64,000 bases of DNA from Clytia hemisphaerica (Eukaryota; Cnidaria; Hydrozoa; Leptothecata; Clytiidae), in assembly GCA_902728285.1 (NCBI GenBank), contig CACVBU010000367.1:186001-250000 (forward strand), in the 5' to 3' direction. This document shows positions 1 to 12,300 of this stretch, piece after piece (the first letter of the stretch is position 1; every line of letters starts with the position of its first letter). The position numbers and the translations under genes were made by a program. The notes under the pieces were generated by a model that made no database searches, was not told the DNA's origin, and saw only the letters and a program-made list of their open reading frames with translations.

Positions 1-338
1 ACCCCCTGAAACCCCCCCTTCATAACTTTTGATAGGAAGATTTTCAAGGCATCTTTTATACCTCGATTTTCATCAGCATTTCATGCTCTTTCTGCTGGAA
101 CCATCAGATTTTGAATATTTTCAAAAAATATTTTTTTGCCCAGCCACCTGATGACGTCATCTGGCAGGTGGCCAGGTGGCAAAATTTCGTTCGGTGTTAC
201 TGTTTGAAATAAAGTTTTAGAACCTCTAAGGATCATCTGTGCCAAATTTCATGCTTTTATCACCATCTGAAGAAGTATTTTTGTGCTAACAGACCTCACT
301 AATACCCCAGACGTCATCATAATATTTCTCACTCTCAG

Positions 339-398
339 TGTCAAGATGAAGTTAACACAACTAATCAAATTCAACAGCAGTTCCTTTTTGAGCTTGAG
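339..398 (+). CDS. Candidate isolated exon
   Basis: A CTCTCAG acceptor and a GAG|GTAAGC donor enclose 20 open codons, CQDEVNTTNQIQQQFLFELE. The splice sites are good and the peptide is coiled-coil-like, but no neighbouring exon was found to join it. Confidence 0.35.
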
Positions 399-1068
399 GT
401 AAGCCTTACTTTAGTCGAAGTTACAGCAACATTATTTTATGAATTATCGAAACTTAACAAATAAGCCCATTTTCATCAGATATTTGATTTTCAGACCTAA
501 AAAAACAACCGTTAGTAAAGGGACCCTTGATAAGTTCTACCGATTAACTAAAAATCGATTCAATCTGCAGGAGATTCTAAGGGCAAATTCTTTTTGTCAA
601 TTCTACTCCTAGACTGGCACGCCAGTCGGGCTGGAACGGTATCACGCGGGAAAAGTGAGCGTAGGAGTTAGGTAAGCGTAGGAAGAAATTTTGTCGGCGG
701 CGAGGGCTCTCACCAACTTTTGCTCGCTCTCCTACGCAGCTCCCATTCTAGCAAACGCCCGCCGCCTTTATGTTCCCGCCCTCTGACATGATTAATTTAC
801 AGACTAGTTTGCTAGTCTATTCTACTCCCTATCAGGAGTATAATATCAAAGATTTGCCCTGATCTAAGGGGCACAATTCACTACCTCGGCCGCTGGTCTA
901 TTTTTGGTTTTTGAAGTTTTTTTTATTCTAAGTCTTTTTAGAATTTATCACCACAAAGCTATCTTGGCTGGAGAACTTAAGTAAAATAGGCTTTTAGCAC
1001 TGGGAAACAGGATGTAAAGACCATTCATCTCGTCCAATTTTCGAAACATATTGAAAAAATTGTGCAGA
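399..1068. other. No gene seen; short inverted repeats
   Basis: Apart from short palindromes (GACTGGCACGCCAGTC near 614 and GACTAGTTTGCTAGTC near 803) I see no coding or repeat structure. Another palindrome lies at 141-181 around a TGACGTCA site. Confidence 0.4.
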
Positions 1069-1908
1069 TTACCTTAAGTGGATAAATTTTGGCGTGGATT
1101 TAATTGTTGCAACACATCCTTACACTTATTTCTACCATATGTGTAGATATGTAAAAATCGTAAATCTACCATATGTGTGTAGATATTAGAATCCGTAAAT
1201 CTACTATATGTGCAGATATTGTAAATCTACCCTTTTTGGCGGGGATTTAATTTGGCGAATTGAAAATTTTGTCACACTGAAATGGGTGAAAAATACTTAA
1301 AAATATACTAAAAGGTTGTGATCTTTTACCTTTTTGTTAAATTTGGCGGGGATTTAATTTGGCGATTTGCTAGGCTGCATGCATCCCCAAATTAGTTTTG
1401 AAATAGGGGATGCGAATCGGGCTCTGATATCGCTTCCGAGAAAATTACCGAATAGCTATGTATTTTGCAGAATTTTGGCGACTTGTATTTTTCAATAAAC
1501 TCGATGTGTATTGTTTGAGTTATTTGATGACGTAAATAGAAATCAAATAAAGATTCAAATAAAAAGAACATATGGCTAGAAATCTCTCTTTCGCCTCTAT
1601 TTCTTTTTGTTTATCGAAATTAATTGAATTAGCAAATTAAACTCTCAAGATAACCAAAGACTTATAACCAAAGGTTATAAAGGTTTGGTTATAAGTCTTT
1701 GAGATAACAAAAGACGACAAACTGTCAATCAAAGTTCTCTATCATTCAATTCTTTTTTTGGTTAGCAGATTTTTTGCTAAGTTCGGAACGGTTTTGTGAG
1801 CCTGATTCGCATCCCCTATATCAAAATTTATCAGAGGGGATGTGTGCAGCCTAGCGATTTGCTAATTTCGGAAATTTTGGCGAATTTTGCTATCCACTTA
1901 AAGGCAAT
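1069..1908. mobile_element. TIR element carrying a nested MITE
   Basis: The ends are inverted copies: ATTACCTTAAGTGGATAAAT at the left and its complement (TATCCACTTAAAGGCAAT) at the right, followed inward by TTTTGGCG-type sequence. The interior has diverged CTACCATATGTGTAGATAT repeats (1,125-1,225). The element was later split by the MITE at 1,371-1,853. A related element lies at 30,536-31,302. Confidence 0.55.
1371..1853. mobile_element. MITE with 9-bp target duplication
   Basis: The 483-bp element begins TAGGCTGCATGCATCCCC and ends with the complement, and is flanked by GCGATTTGC at 1,362-1,370 and 1,854-1,862. The exact 9-bp duplication fits Mutator-like transposition. A hairpin lies inside at about 1,659-1,704 (AGACTTATAACC / GGTTATAAGTCT). 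No coding sequence. A fragment of the same end occurs at 45,155-45,190. Confidence 0.8.
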
Positions 1909-2330
1909 AGCGCTATACTTATAGTAAGGGTCGGATTTGAGGCCCGGAATTCCCGAGTTATTTTTTCCGAGTTAAAAAAACCGAGTTAAGAAAAAACCGA
2001 GTTATGACGTCATTTTTGTAATTTAGTGACGTCATTTTTCATTTTTTAACTCGGGAATTTTTGCTTCCTTTAACTTTCCGAGTTATTTTCCATTTTTTAA
2101 CTCGGGAATTTTTGCTTTCTTTAACTTTCCGAGTTATTTTTGAAATTTTAACTCGGGAATTTTTGCTTCCCTTATAGCTTTCCGAGTTTTTTTTCTTCTT
2201 AAAAAAAACACCAGCTTTAATCTATTGATCCCATACCAACCAAAATCAAAGACATAACCATCCATTACCAACTGAAAAACCTTAACCTGCTTTGAATAAA
2301 ATGAATAATCAACAAACAAGTGAATAATCA

Positions 2331-2365
2331 AAGAGATAGAAAATATTTTGTATTTTCTATCTCTT
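2331..2365. repeat. Perfect hairpin
   Basis: AAGAGATAGAAAATA and its exact complement are separated by five bases in the loop of the foldback element. Confidence 0.8.
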
Positions 2366-2830
2366 TGGAATAATTGAAAAACAAGAACTAAAGTTAAAGC
2401 CTGCTAGATAAACAAAGTATAAGCCCTTCAAAAATCTTACAGCATAAATGCTGTGTAAATCTAAAAAAATACAGCAGGTAAGTGATGTGATAAAGCTATT
2501 TCAAAATTAATATTTCCTCCCTATTTCATAAAAGAATACTGTAAGTGACATGACAAGATTCTCAAAAAAAGTCCTTCCCCCTTCGCTGTAAAAATTTTGA
2601 ATGAATCAGCAACGATTCTTGAATCAATCATAAAGACTGGCAGTCTTTACAGCTAAAATGCGCTTCAATGAATGAACACCAAATTTTCGTAAGGTCTTAA
2701 GTAAAATTTTACGTGCATGTGAAAAAAGCTTTATTTAGTAGAAGCAGAAAAGTCACCCTTGGATTGGCACATCTCTGTGTTATTGAAAAACAACGGAGGG
2801 ATCGTGTAAGACCCGTTCGGCTCCATAGAA

Positions 2831-3048
2831 GCCCGGGGGTACTAGAGTTGCAAGCTAACGGGTATGTGCCGCAAAAATCGAGGAAAAAACTGATTTTTCG
2901 GGATTTTGTGACCCTTATTGGAACTTTTGGCTGTTTTTACAAGCCTTAGGGGGACTGAACTTAAATTTTGTGATTTTTACGACCCTTCGAAGGTCCAAAA
3001 AAGGCACCCTTAAGGGCGGCACATACCCGTACTTGCCTTAGTACCCCC
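2831..3048. mobile_element. 218-bp MITE nested in the foldback element
   Basis: The ends are imperfect inverted copies (GGGGGTACTA...GGGTATGTGCCGC) and the flanks are an exact 10-bp duplication CTCCATAGAA at 2,821-2,830 and 3,049-3,058. It is therefore younger than its host element. Confidence 0.8.
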
Positions 3049-3880
3049 CTCCATAGAACTCATTCACAAAATTCTTCTTCTATTACTTGTGGTTTCGATC
3101 AATAGATTAAAGCTGGTGTTTTTTTATGAAGAAAAATAACTCGGAAAGCTAAAGGAACCAAAAATTCCCGAGTTAAAAAAATGGAAAATAACTCGGAAAG
3201 CTAAAGGAAGCAAAAATTCCCGAGTTAAAAATTCAAAAATAACTCGGAAAGCTAAAGGAAGAAAAAAAATCCCGAGTTAAAAAATGAAAAATAACTCGGA
3301 AAGTTAAAGGAAGCAAAAATTCCCGAGTTAAAAAATGGAAAATAACTCGGAAAGTTAAAGAAAGCAAAAATTCCCGAGTTAAAAAATGAAAAATGACGTC
3401 ACTAAATTCCAAAAATGACGTCACAACTCGGGATAACTCGGTTTTTTCTTAACTCGGTTTTTTTAACTCGGTAGAAATTTTGTTTTTGAAAATCTAGGAA
3501 GGTAACTTCTTAATAATTTTTTAATATAAAGGGAATAAGTATACATTATTCATATCATAATTCAAATTCCTAGATGGTAAAAGATGAAAATCCCGGGGTG
3601 AAGATTTTGCCATCTTGAAATTTACAACGTGGAAATTTTTCCTCAGGTAAGGCAAATTGTCACATCACTATCTTGTAGGAATTTTAACGTCGCGAAATGT
3701 ACAGTATCTTAAAATCGAAAAATCGCGCAAAAAGCAGTTATTTTGCTGAATATCTTCCGTAAAAATTTAGGTTTGTAATAAAAATTATACCACAAGAATG
3801 AGCATGAAATTCTTCATGTAGTGATGTAAAAATTATAATATTTACGGTATAGTTACGGTTTTCTAAAGTTTGTAATTGCT

Positions 3881-3966
3881 AAAATATCTATTTTCGGATA
3901 TATTTGACATATCTATAAATAGCAGTTTTTAGAATCACAAAGAAAATATCCGAAAACGGATATTTT
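3881..3966. repeat. Short inverted repeat
   Basis: Arms AAAATATCTATTTTCGGATA and its near complement enclose about 45 bases; probably a very small MITE remnant. Confidence 0.5.
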
Positions 3967-4147
3967 GATATTTTTCTCTTCTTTTTCGAAGAGAATTTTG
4001 TCACAACAGTGGGTTTGGAGCTGCACAAAAGTGCCGAGATTCTCAAAATAGTGCAAGTACATGACAGAACTAATGAGAGCTATCGAGCTAATGCTCCTAA
4101 ATAAGCGAATACATTTAAATTCTCTCTATTGATATCTTTTGGTACTT

Positions 4148-4504
4148 TAATGTCAGAAAATTTCACGAGCAAAAAATGTCGCGAATTTCGTGAATGACTC
4201 CTCAATTCACGAAATTAATGGTCACGAAAAAACTTTTTTGGCTGATTTGCGAAAATTAATTCCCATGAAAAACCAGCTTTTTATTTTTCTTTGTATTTTC
4301 TATATAAAATGATTATGAAAAAAAGGATTTTAGCCTATTTTTGCAGCATTTTTGTCCTTGAAAATGCAATTTCGCAAAGATTAATTCCCGCGAAATAATT
4401 TAATCTTTATGATTCGCAAAATTAAGGGCTATCAAAACATGCACAATTCCACGAATTGCCTGATTCGAGAAATTTTCTGGACGTAAAATTTTCTGACATA
4501 AATC
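4148..4504. mobile_element. MITE rich in cgaa/ttcg motifs
   Basis: Ends ATGTCAGAAAATTT and its complement; the interior has many TTCGCGAA/TCACGAA modules. Similar cgcgaaa-rich sequence occurs at 11.6-11.9, 18.85, 31.0-31.3 and 58.05-58.57 kb. No coding sequence. Confidence 0.5.
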
Positions 4505-4584
4505 TATAAAAATATTTCCAGCCTGGCGATTACCATAAATAACCAGGTAAAAGAAATAACTAGATGGGAAAAGGGTCCGATTTG

Positions 4585-4985
4585 CTACCTTATCGGGGAA
4601 AAAAATGTTAGTGGAAAGTGACGAAAATTTAAAGGGGTGACGAAATTTTCCCCGGACGAATTTTTTCCCCGATATGTTATCACCCGACCAAAACTTTTAC
4701 CCGATTTTTTTATCCCCGACCGAAACTTTTACCCAAAGTTTTTGTATTCCAACCAAAAATTAAATCCAAGTATTTATACACCAAGATCTTTTTTCGGCCT
4801 AGTGAAGAAAACCAATTCATTTGGACAATTTAGTCGGGTGGAAGTGACTACATAGTAAATTTGGTCGAGGAAAAGTGACGAATTTGAAATTTTGGTCCGG
4901 CCTCTAAGGGACGAAATTTTTCTCCGACGAAAAAAAACCCCGACTAAATAAAATTCCGACATTATTTCCCCGATAAAGTATGTGA
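4585..4985. mobile_element. Probable TIR element
   Basis: CTTATCGGGGAAA near the left edge is mirrored by TTTCCCCGATAAAG at the right. The interior repeats CCCCGAC and GACGAAA modules. The two open frames here (72-78 codons) are products of those modules. Confidence 0.4.
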
Positions 4986-5494
4986 GATTTGATTTTGTGG
5001 ACGAATACATAATGTATAATTACATTTTGGACAGAATTTAAACGCAAAAGTTTATGAGAAAAGACTTAGTGATTAAATTTAACATGGTAAACTCCTTAAT
5101 GACATGGAAATTTAAGTGGGAAATTTAACTTTTACCATCTGGATTACACAGACACTTTATTTAATGAAAATCCGAAAAACTGCTACCGTTTTCGAAATTT
5201 ATCGTTTCACCAACTAGGAATTTGAATTTTTCCTGTGCGTAAGGCTTGTTGAGCCATTATTTTCATGATCAAACCTAAGTATTGGACTCGGGTTTCAAAA
5301 AGGTCTTGCGTTTAAAAAAGTATTAAAGAGTCGTGGGTTGAGATAGCTATTTTCACGAATACTGTATAATTACACTTCAGACGGAGTTTATACGCAAAAG
5401 TTTTATGAGAAAAGATTCTAAAGTGACAACAGTTTTAACCGAAGAACAATAATTTCAGAAAACAAAAGTATACCTCAATTTGTCGTTGATTCGC

Positions 5495-6332
5495 TTAGCT
5501 AAGTGACTCTCTCCATTTGCTGACTTCTGATTCCAAAACAAGCAGCTTCTCAGTTGGGAATTTATCGGTATCAACAACAACGATGTTGTCAGCGTCTGGT
5601 CGTTCAATGGAACGTTTCAGGAAATTCATAAAGTGTGTGAGAGATAGCAAGTATGATTTGATTGTTCCTGGTGTATGCTTCTTCTCTTTAGAGTATTTGA
5701 AGACGTACTCGTCTTGCACCAGCTTTAAATTGAGTACATTGCGATAGCTGAGTGGTTCACCATTCGAACAAAGTTTAGCCAATGTCCTTATTTGGGATTT
5801 CTCGTCAAAAGCATTTTTAACTGACTTTCTCCCACCAGAAATGCTTAACAAGTACTTTTCATACTTTCCTAAGCACGTTTCAAAGTCTTCGGCTGGTTCG
5901 GCTGGATCTGGCTCTTGAATGTCATTGTAAGGAATTGATTCTTGAATGTCATTGGTTGAAGGAATTGATTCTTGAATGTCATTGGTTAAAGGAATTGATT
6001 CTTGAATGTCATTGGTTGAAGGAATTGATTCTTGAATGTCATTGGTTTTTAAAGGAATTGAATGTGATATTTTTGTTGATGCCATAATTTCCTGAACAAT
6101 ATTAGATTTTAATAATGGTTTCACTGGAATTCCTGGCTCGTATAGCACTTTCTTCTTTAAAAGAGCTCTATATTCATTCTCGTCCTCTATCCAGTGTGGG
6201 GATTTTTTAAGGTGGTCGTGAATGCGATCGACTGGCTTGTCGCAAAGTGGGCAAATATGCCTAACTACCCTCCGAGTTGTTGTTGGCAATTTATCCTTCC
6301 TGACCTTCCGCATGTTGTTCTCTCTTTTATAC
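5495..6332 (-). CDS. SET gene last exon: second finger, decapeptide repeat, recombinase SAM-like domain
   Basis: A TTGCAG acceptor starts the exon (RYKRENNMRKVRKDK). Next come a finger HICPLCDKPVDRIHDHLKK, four to five copies of a ten-residue repeat NDIQESIPST, and a segment with SYRNVLNLKLVQDEY and TPGTIKSYLLSLTHFMNFLK. The last is typical of the N-terminal, core-binding domain of tyrosine recombinase/phage-integrase proteins. The frame ends at TAA in KWRESLS. In the +1 frame the sequence continues as HLAKRINDKLR to a possible GTATAC donor, so the stop may result from a one-base frameshift. The catalytic domain (R..HxRH..Y) is absent. Confidence 0.8.
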
Positions 6333-9300
6333 CTGCAACGTAAAAGGTAGTATTAAATAGTGAGTGTGATATCTCTGACCCGCAGGAGACCGATCTCGAC
6401 GACCAATGGGGACGTATCACTTGAGATTAAAATGGGTCCGGTCTAATAATGATTTAACACACCCCTGTATCAGTGCCCCGTTGGAGCTTTTTCCCTCAGT
6501 GGGGGTGAAAATTCTATCGAAGTCCTACTAATAGAGAAATAAAATATATTTCCAGCGCAGAAATTCTAGTCCATTATTTTTCCATTCAGTTTTTAATGGG
6601 GATAAAGTCATATCCTAACTTCCCAGTGAGGTTGAAATTTTTAGCCATTTTTTCCAGAGGGGCTGAGTCTACCGGGTCTGTGGCACAGGGGTGTTATAAG
6701 GAAATACTTGCTCAATTTGCTCAATTTTCGGACCCTGGAGTTAAAACGCCAAAATTTTTGAAAAAGTGTTAAAATTACGAAAAGAGCCCTGCCAGAACAA
6801 TTTCTTGAAGCTGTCTTATTTTGGAAACATGTCAAATATTTCCACAGGTTGAAAAAGAGACCTTGAATTGAAACAGCCTCTCTTCATATCTATGTCGTTG
6901 AAGTCGAGCAGGTTGGTAGCAAAAAACTCAAGAAACTACATATTGTCAGGAATTTTTAATGGATAAAATACCTGTCAGCTTTTTTATTTGTCCAGCCTAA
7001 ATCTTTGTGGACAGTAGATAGATGTCTGGCGAGATTAATGGGCGTATTCCCACATTCAGGACATGGCCATCTCTTCCTGTCGCTTGTCGTGGCTCCTTTT
7101 TTGCCTATTTCAATTTTCCCAGCTGCCTCATGTTGTTGCTGTCCTTTTGTTTCTTTTTTCCATTGACTGAAGAGCTTTAATTTGAAGCAAAGAAAAATGG
7201 TTATAATTACGATGGGCCCTTCTTTTGTGTACTCTGGTGTACTTAATGAAAAAAAGATTGAAGCATTTTAAGATTATCATTGATAATTTATTTTGTGTGT
7301 AAGAGGCTAGTTCCTGGATGTATCCCAAAGACCATTTTTCCGTGAAGGTTTCTAAGGGTCAATATAATGAAGAAATTAATACCAGACTTGCAGCTTCCAT
7401 ATTTTTAGTCTCCATCGCTTGCTTTAACTCATCGAAAGAAATCTAAAAAAAGAAAATTATGGTGGCGATTTAAGCATATAATTACTATTATTATTCAGTC
7501 GAGTGAAAATTAGTTTCTACTCATTCTCGTCCTTTTTATCAGGTGAATGTTTTGGTGGTTCTGCGGGCGGAAGGAGGGCTCTGTCAAGTAGAAAAGGCTT
7601 TTAAAGGTCAGCTCAGGTTCTCTGTAAGACCTCTAGACAGTAAGTTTACAATTGTTTTATACTTTTATTCATGTACCGCTGTCGAGACGATCACCATCAG
7701 ATGACGATATAATATGCGAAAAAGCACCCAACATTTTATAATACGTAAAATTGTATAGGTCACGTAATTTCTGCCATTATAGAAGAAAACACTCGAGTTT
7801 GAAGAGGCGATCCATTATGCGATTCCGTAGCTTAAAAATGTGAAAAATCCCTCCCAATGCTTCAAGTAGTTCCAACGATGAAATAGTAAAATATTAAGGT
7901 AAAATCTTAAACGGACAGCTTCGAATGGTAGACGTAGTGGTGATCCATGGGTATTCTCTAACCGAAAGCATCATAAAGTTCCTCTGTTTAGCCATAAAGG
8001 TAATAAAGAGAATGAAAGGTTTTCTTCTTTGCATTCTCTCTAAAAGCGACCTCACTTCGCGCCACAGGCAGCTTCCATCAAGTGCAATCCTAGGCTGCTG
8101 GCATCCACTAACGGATTCGTGCTCCTTATAGAGGATGCTTAATAAGCTATATTTCCTTTGTCCAGAGATTTGCCGCCTTTAGCCGGATATACGGCTAAAG
8201 ACATTTTTAGCTGGCGAGTGTCTACAAATATAACATTACGTAATGTTTAAATTTTATGTGAGGTACCAAATCATAGATTGGAAAATATAGTTGGATTTTG
8301 AAAAAAAAGTAGGCGGAAGGAAGTTTGCTTGTTTTTCTTCCTCCTTTCTTGTTTAATGTGGAGATTTTGTAAAATATGAGAAATTAGATTTATTGAATTT
8401 AAGTGCCCTGATGTATCTTCTGTGTGCACCAACAAAATTTTGCTTCATAAAACTACATTTTGATGCTTTAATTTGGACTTGCATGAGTGTATAATTTTTT
8501 ACCACACTGGATTCGTTGATCACTTTGGCTCCAGATAATTGTTTTGTCAGTTCTACAGATATGTTGCAGATTATTTCAAGGTATTCTAGTTATGTATATA
8601 CATTACATTTTGGGGGTCATATTGAATATTTCTGACATTACTTCTTTATGATTCTACAAAAGGGAGTGTTGTTGTTCCTTCAACAAGGGCCATTAAATGT
8701 TAAAACAAACAAAGAACTTTTCTTCAGCTTTGGCATTTCTCTTTTTAATACTGTGCGGCCTTTGTATCTTTTCAGGCACTTAGCTTCAATTCTTTGAAGA
8801 GATTGGAGTGTTTCTGGTTGTTTTCTTTCACTTTTGTGTTCATATTTGTATTTTTTGAGCTTCGACCGAAGAGCTGATGGAAAAGTTATCTTATCAGATA
8901 TCTTATTCTCAACTTCAGTTGAGTTAGAATCTGAGAATGTGTGTCTGTGTGTGTGTCTGTGTGTATGTCCCAAAACTTTGGGGCAGCCTGGAGACTTCAA
9001 AAATTGTTCGATTTGGCTGAAATTTTGCACACTTGTTCCTTGGGTGAATATCTGGGGGTGGTTTTTTCATTTTTCGAAAATTTTGATTTTTGGGGCCTGG
9101 GGACGAGTTTTTCGCCAAAACGAGGCTAAAACTTTGGGGCAGCCTGGAGACTTCAAAAATTGTTTGATTTGGCTGAAATTATGCACACTTGTTCCTTGGG
9201 TGAATATCTGGGGGTGCTTTTTTTCATTTTTTGAAAATTTTGATTTTTGGGGCCTGGGGACGAGTTTTTCGCCAAAACGAGGTTATAACTCTGGGGCAGC

Positions 9301-12300
9301 CTGGAGACGTCAAAAATTGTTCGATTTGGCTGAAATTTTGCACACTTGTTCCTTGGGTGAATATCTGGGGGAGCTTTTTACTTTTTTCAGAAATTTTAAT
9401 TTTTGGGGCCTGGGGACGAGTTTTTTGCCAAAACGAGGCTAAAGCTTTGGAGCAGCCTACAGGCCTTCAAAATGGTCGGATTTGGTTGAAATTTGGCACA
9501 CTTGTTCATTGGGTGAATATCTGGGGGTCTACAATTGGGCCTATGAATAATTTGAAGCCACTGAAGTTGAGTAAAAGCAAAAGTCAAAAATAAATCTGCA
9601 GACTGTACATAATGCGCGCATCAGATGGTTTTTTTATCTTTTTTCTGTTTTGTTTTTCTGGTCTGGGATTTGAATTTCAAATGTAAACATTCCATTGAAA
9701 ACGTTCGAAACGATCGTTTTTGCGCGCACATCAATGTCAATCAAATTACTCGCCAAGATTTTCTTTGCGAACCGGAAAGCGGTTGGTAGATCATTAAGCA
9801 GACCTATACTAGCTGTGGTTTTGTAGAGGTCTGCGATTCAGACTAGTGCAATCCACGAAAAAATTTAACCGGAAGCTGTACAATGAATTTTTTTCAAACG
9901 TGCATACAACTTATCACGAGAAGTAGTTAAGTACTTACTGGTCGTTTTGATTCGTCTGAAACATGTGAACTTCTAGTTCCTAAAAATCAGAAAATCAATT
10001 TTTACTTGAAATGTTCATTATTGACGGACCACACTATAAATTAATTGTAAAATAAAAATAAAAATCACCTTACACTTGATTTAAAGCAAACTTGTAGCAT
10101 ACCTTGGTTTAAAGTTCTTGTCTGTGCTTCCATCTGAAATCGAAAAAAAATTGTTAAATTCATAACTCTTCAATAAATAACCACGCCCACCCGCCGGCTT
10201 TCAAGGTTTTCTCAAAATATTACAACTAACGTTTAATTCATAACTTTTGATTGAGGTAAAACCTTACCGAGTCATCTGGTTTAGGGCAAACATGATCATC
10301 AAGACAATCACTGCAAAACTCCTGACCACGTTTGTATGAAGGACATTGCTTCCAGTGGCAAAAATGCGTTTTTCTTGTTGTCATATTACAGACATGACAT
10401 TTAACCTGTTGATAAAATAAAGAAAATCACGATAAACCTTTTGTTATAAAAATATGTAAGCTAATTTAACAGGGGTCCGCTTTCAATCCTTTGAAGAATA
10501 CCGCTGTCTGTCGGAGAGAAACCTACCTAACTTGAAGTTTCTCTCCAATGTAATCGTCTAAATTTTAAAATAATTATATTCTAAAAAAGTATGGTAATCT
10601 TTATATATTTTATGAATAGAAAACGATTCTTATTGTTTGAATGCTTACTAAATACTTACATTATTCTCAGAAACATTGATATCCCCGTTGTGTAGAGACT
10701 GGCCATGATCATTATGGTCTTTTTGAATCGATCCTGGGTTGTCTAAAACAACAAGGGCAATAGTACAATTGGATAGATAGGTCGATCAATTAGTTCGTCA
10801 ACATTGACAATGCACAAAAACACAAAAATTAGACGCAAGATTAATTCCAAAGATCCCAAAGGTGAAAGAAACACACCTTTTCACCCATTTGTCGATAAGA
10901 AGGTATAACATCATGTTTACAAAGTCATATTCCTTGAAAAGACGGAAAAGTTTTGCATAAAAAAATAAAAACATTACCTGGCTGAAAGGCTCCTTCTTGT
11001 TCGAAACTGTTGGGCAACTCAATATCAATAGTACATTCCTGTTGAAGAGAATAAAGTGATTTTTAGAAAGGGTAGGTATGACAGACTGGTAGCGTTTTTG
11101 TTCGAAACTCTACTCTCTGATACCTAATAAAGGCAGGCACGACGGAAGTATTTTGAATCTGGTACGTACGGGGAATGAAGAAAATTAAGCGATTTTACCG
11201 ACGAAAAGAGGAATTTCAGGGTTTTTTGAAAAAATCTGATACGGCAGCCGCCGTACCTGCCGTACCCGGCGCGTTGTGCCTGAAAGGGGAGAGGGTTTTG
11301 AATAAGCGCGGGGTGAGTGGAAAAAATATCACTAGGATGGAGGTTGGAATAAAATGTCGTGGGAGGAAAATCTTCGTAAAGGAGACAAATACGGAAGAAT
11401 TTTGGGCAAAAAATTGAAGGGATTTTCAAAAGCAATTTTTTCAAAAATTTATAAGTGGGGCGTTGGAATAAGAATTATTCTCAAAAAGTTAAATAGCGGG
11501 GGACGCTTATTAGATATGGGAGAGTACGTGTATACAGGAACAAGTTAGCGCGAAAATTAGTTGTGGTCAAAAGTTGGGCATGAGTTTTTGTTCACTATAA
11601 AATGGACTAGTTGCAAACTATAATTGAGAATAAAGGCTACTATTTTAATGTTGTTAATTTTCGCGGGGATAAATTTCGCGGGTGACTGTATTGGGAGATA
11701 ATACTTTTACAATTTTGTTTTTTGCTATTTTCTTCAAAACTGTACATGTTAGTTGTGAAATACGCATTATTAGCGCTTCTTTGATGGCAGTAAACATGTT
11801 AAGAGTGGTCTTTTGACCACTTTAAAAAAATTCGCGGATGAGACCTTTACAAATTTCCAATGGGACTTATTTTCGCGGATGACACCTAAATCCGAGAGAT
11901 CTAATCCCGCGAAAATTAATCCCAATTAAGTGATATGTAAAACACTTTCTATGAGAAGACTGGAAACAACATATTTGACGCTCTCTAACTCGATGGACAA
12001 GGGGATGAATTGGATTTTCATCGAATACGGGAGATTATCGAATAATAGACCGTCTTTTATGAGAGTTTCTTGTCGACAAAGACTTTAAATGATTTGAGTT
12101 TATATTATTCTTACCACTAACTCAGTTTGATCGTCAGGCAAAGGCTCATTCTGATTTGCATCAATTCCTAAAAAATATATTTAAATCGTACTATACTTCT
12201 TACACTTCTCATTTAGTTTCTAGATGGTCTACTGCCAAATGTAATAGAAAGCCTAGGTTAGAGACGAGGAAACAAGATCCTCTCAGGCTCAAAAAATTGA

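Larger units (their letters stand above)
1953..3470. mobile_element. Foldback-type element with repeat-filled arms
   Basis: Two long inverted arms (about 1,953-2,230 and 3,097-3,470) are built from CCGAGTTA/TAACTCGG modules. The right arm holds about five tandem 51-52-bp units starting AACTCGGAAAG. The arms end outward in CCGAGTTAAAAAAACCGAG and inward at a shared CACCAGCTTTAATCTATTGA. Long TIRs with internal tandem repeats are characteristic of foldback elements. The central part carries a perfect 15-bp hairpin (2,331-2,365) and a nested MITE. No transposase seen. Confidence 0.75.

Noticed and set aside
8834..9442. 202-codon plus-strand frame
   Set aside because: It follows the 156-bp tandem repeat and begins in a GT microsatellite; no domain or splice context.
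11124..11548. Overlapping frames of 64-106 codons on both strands
   Set aside because: Mutually antisense, no splice sites, and located within an intron of the SET gene.
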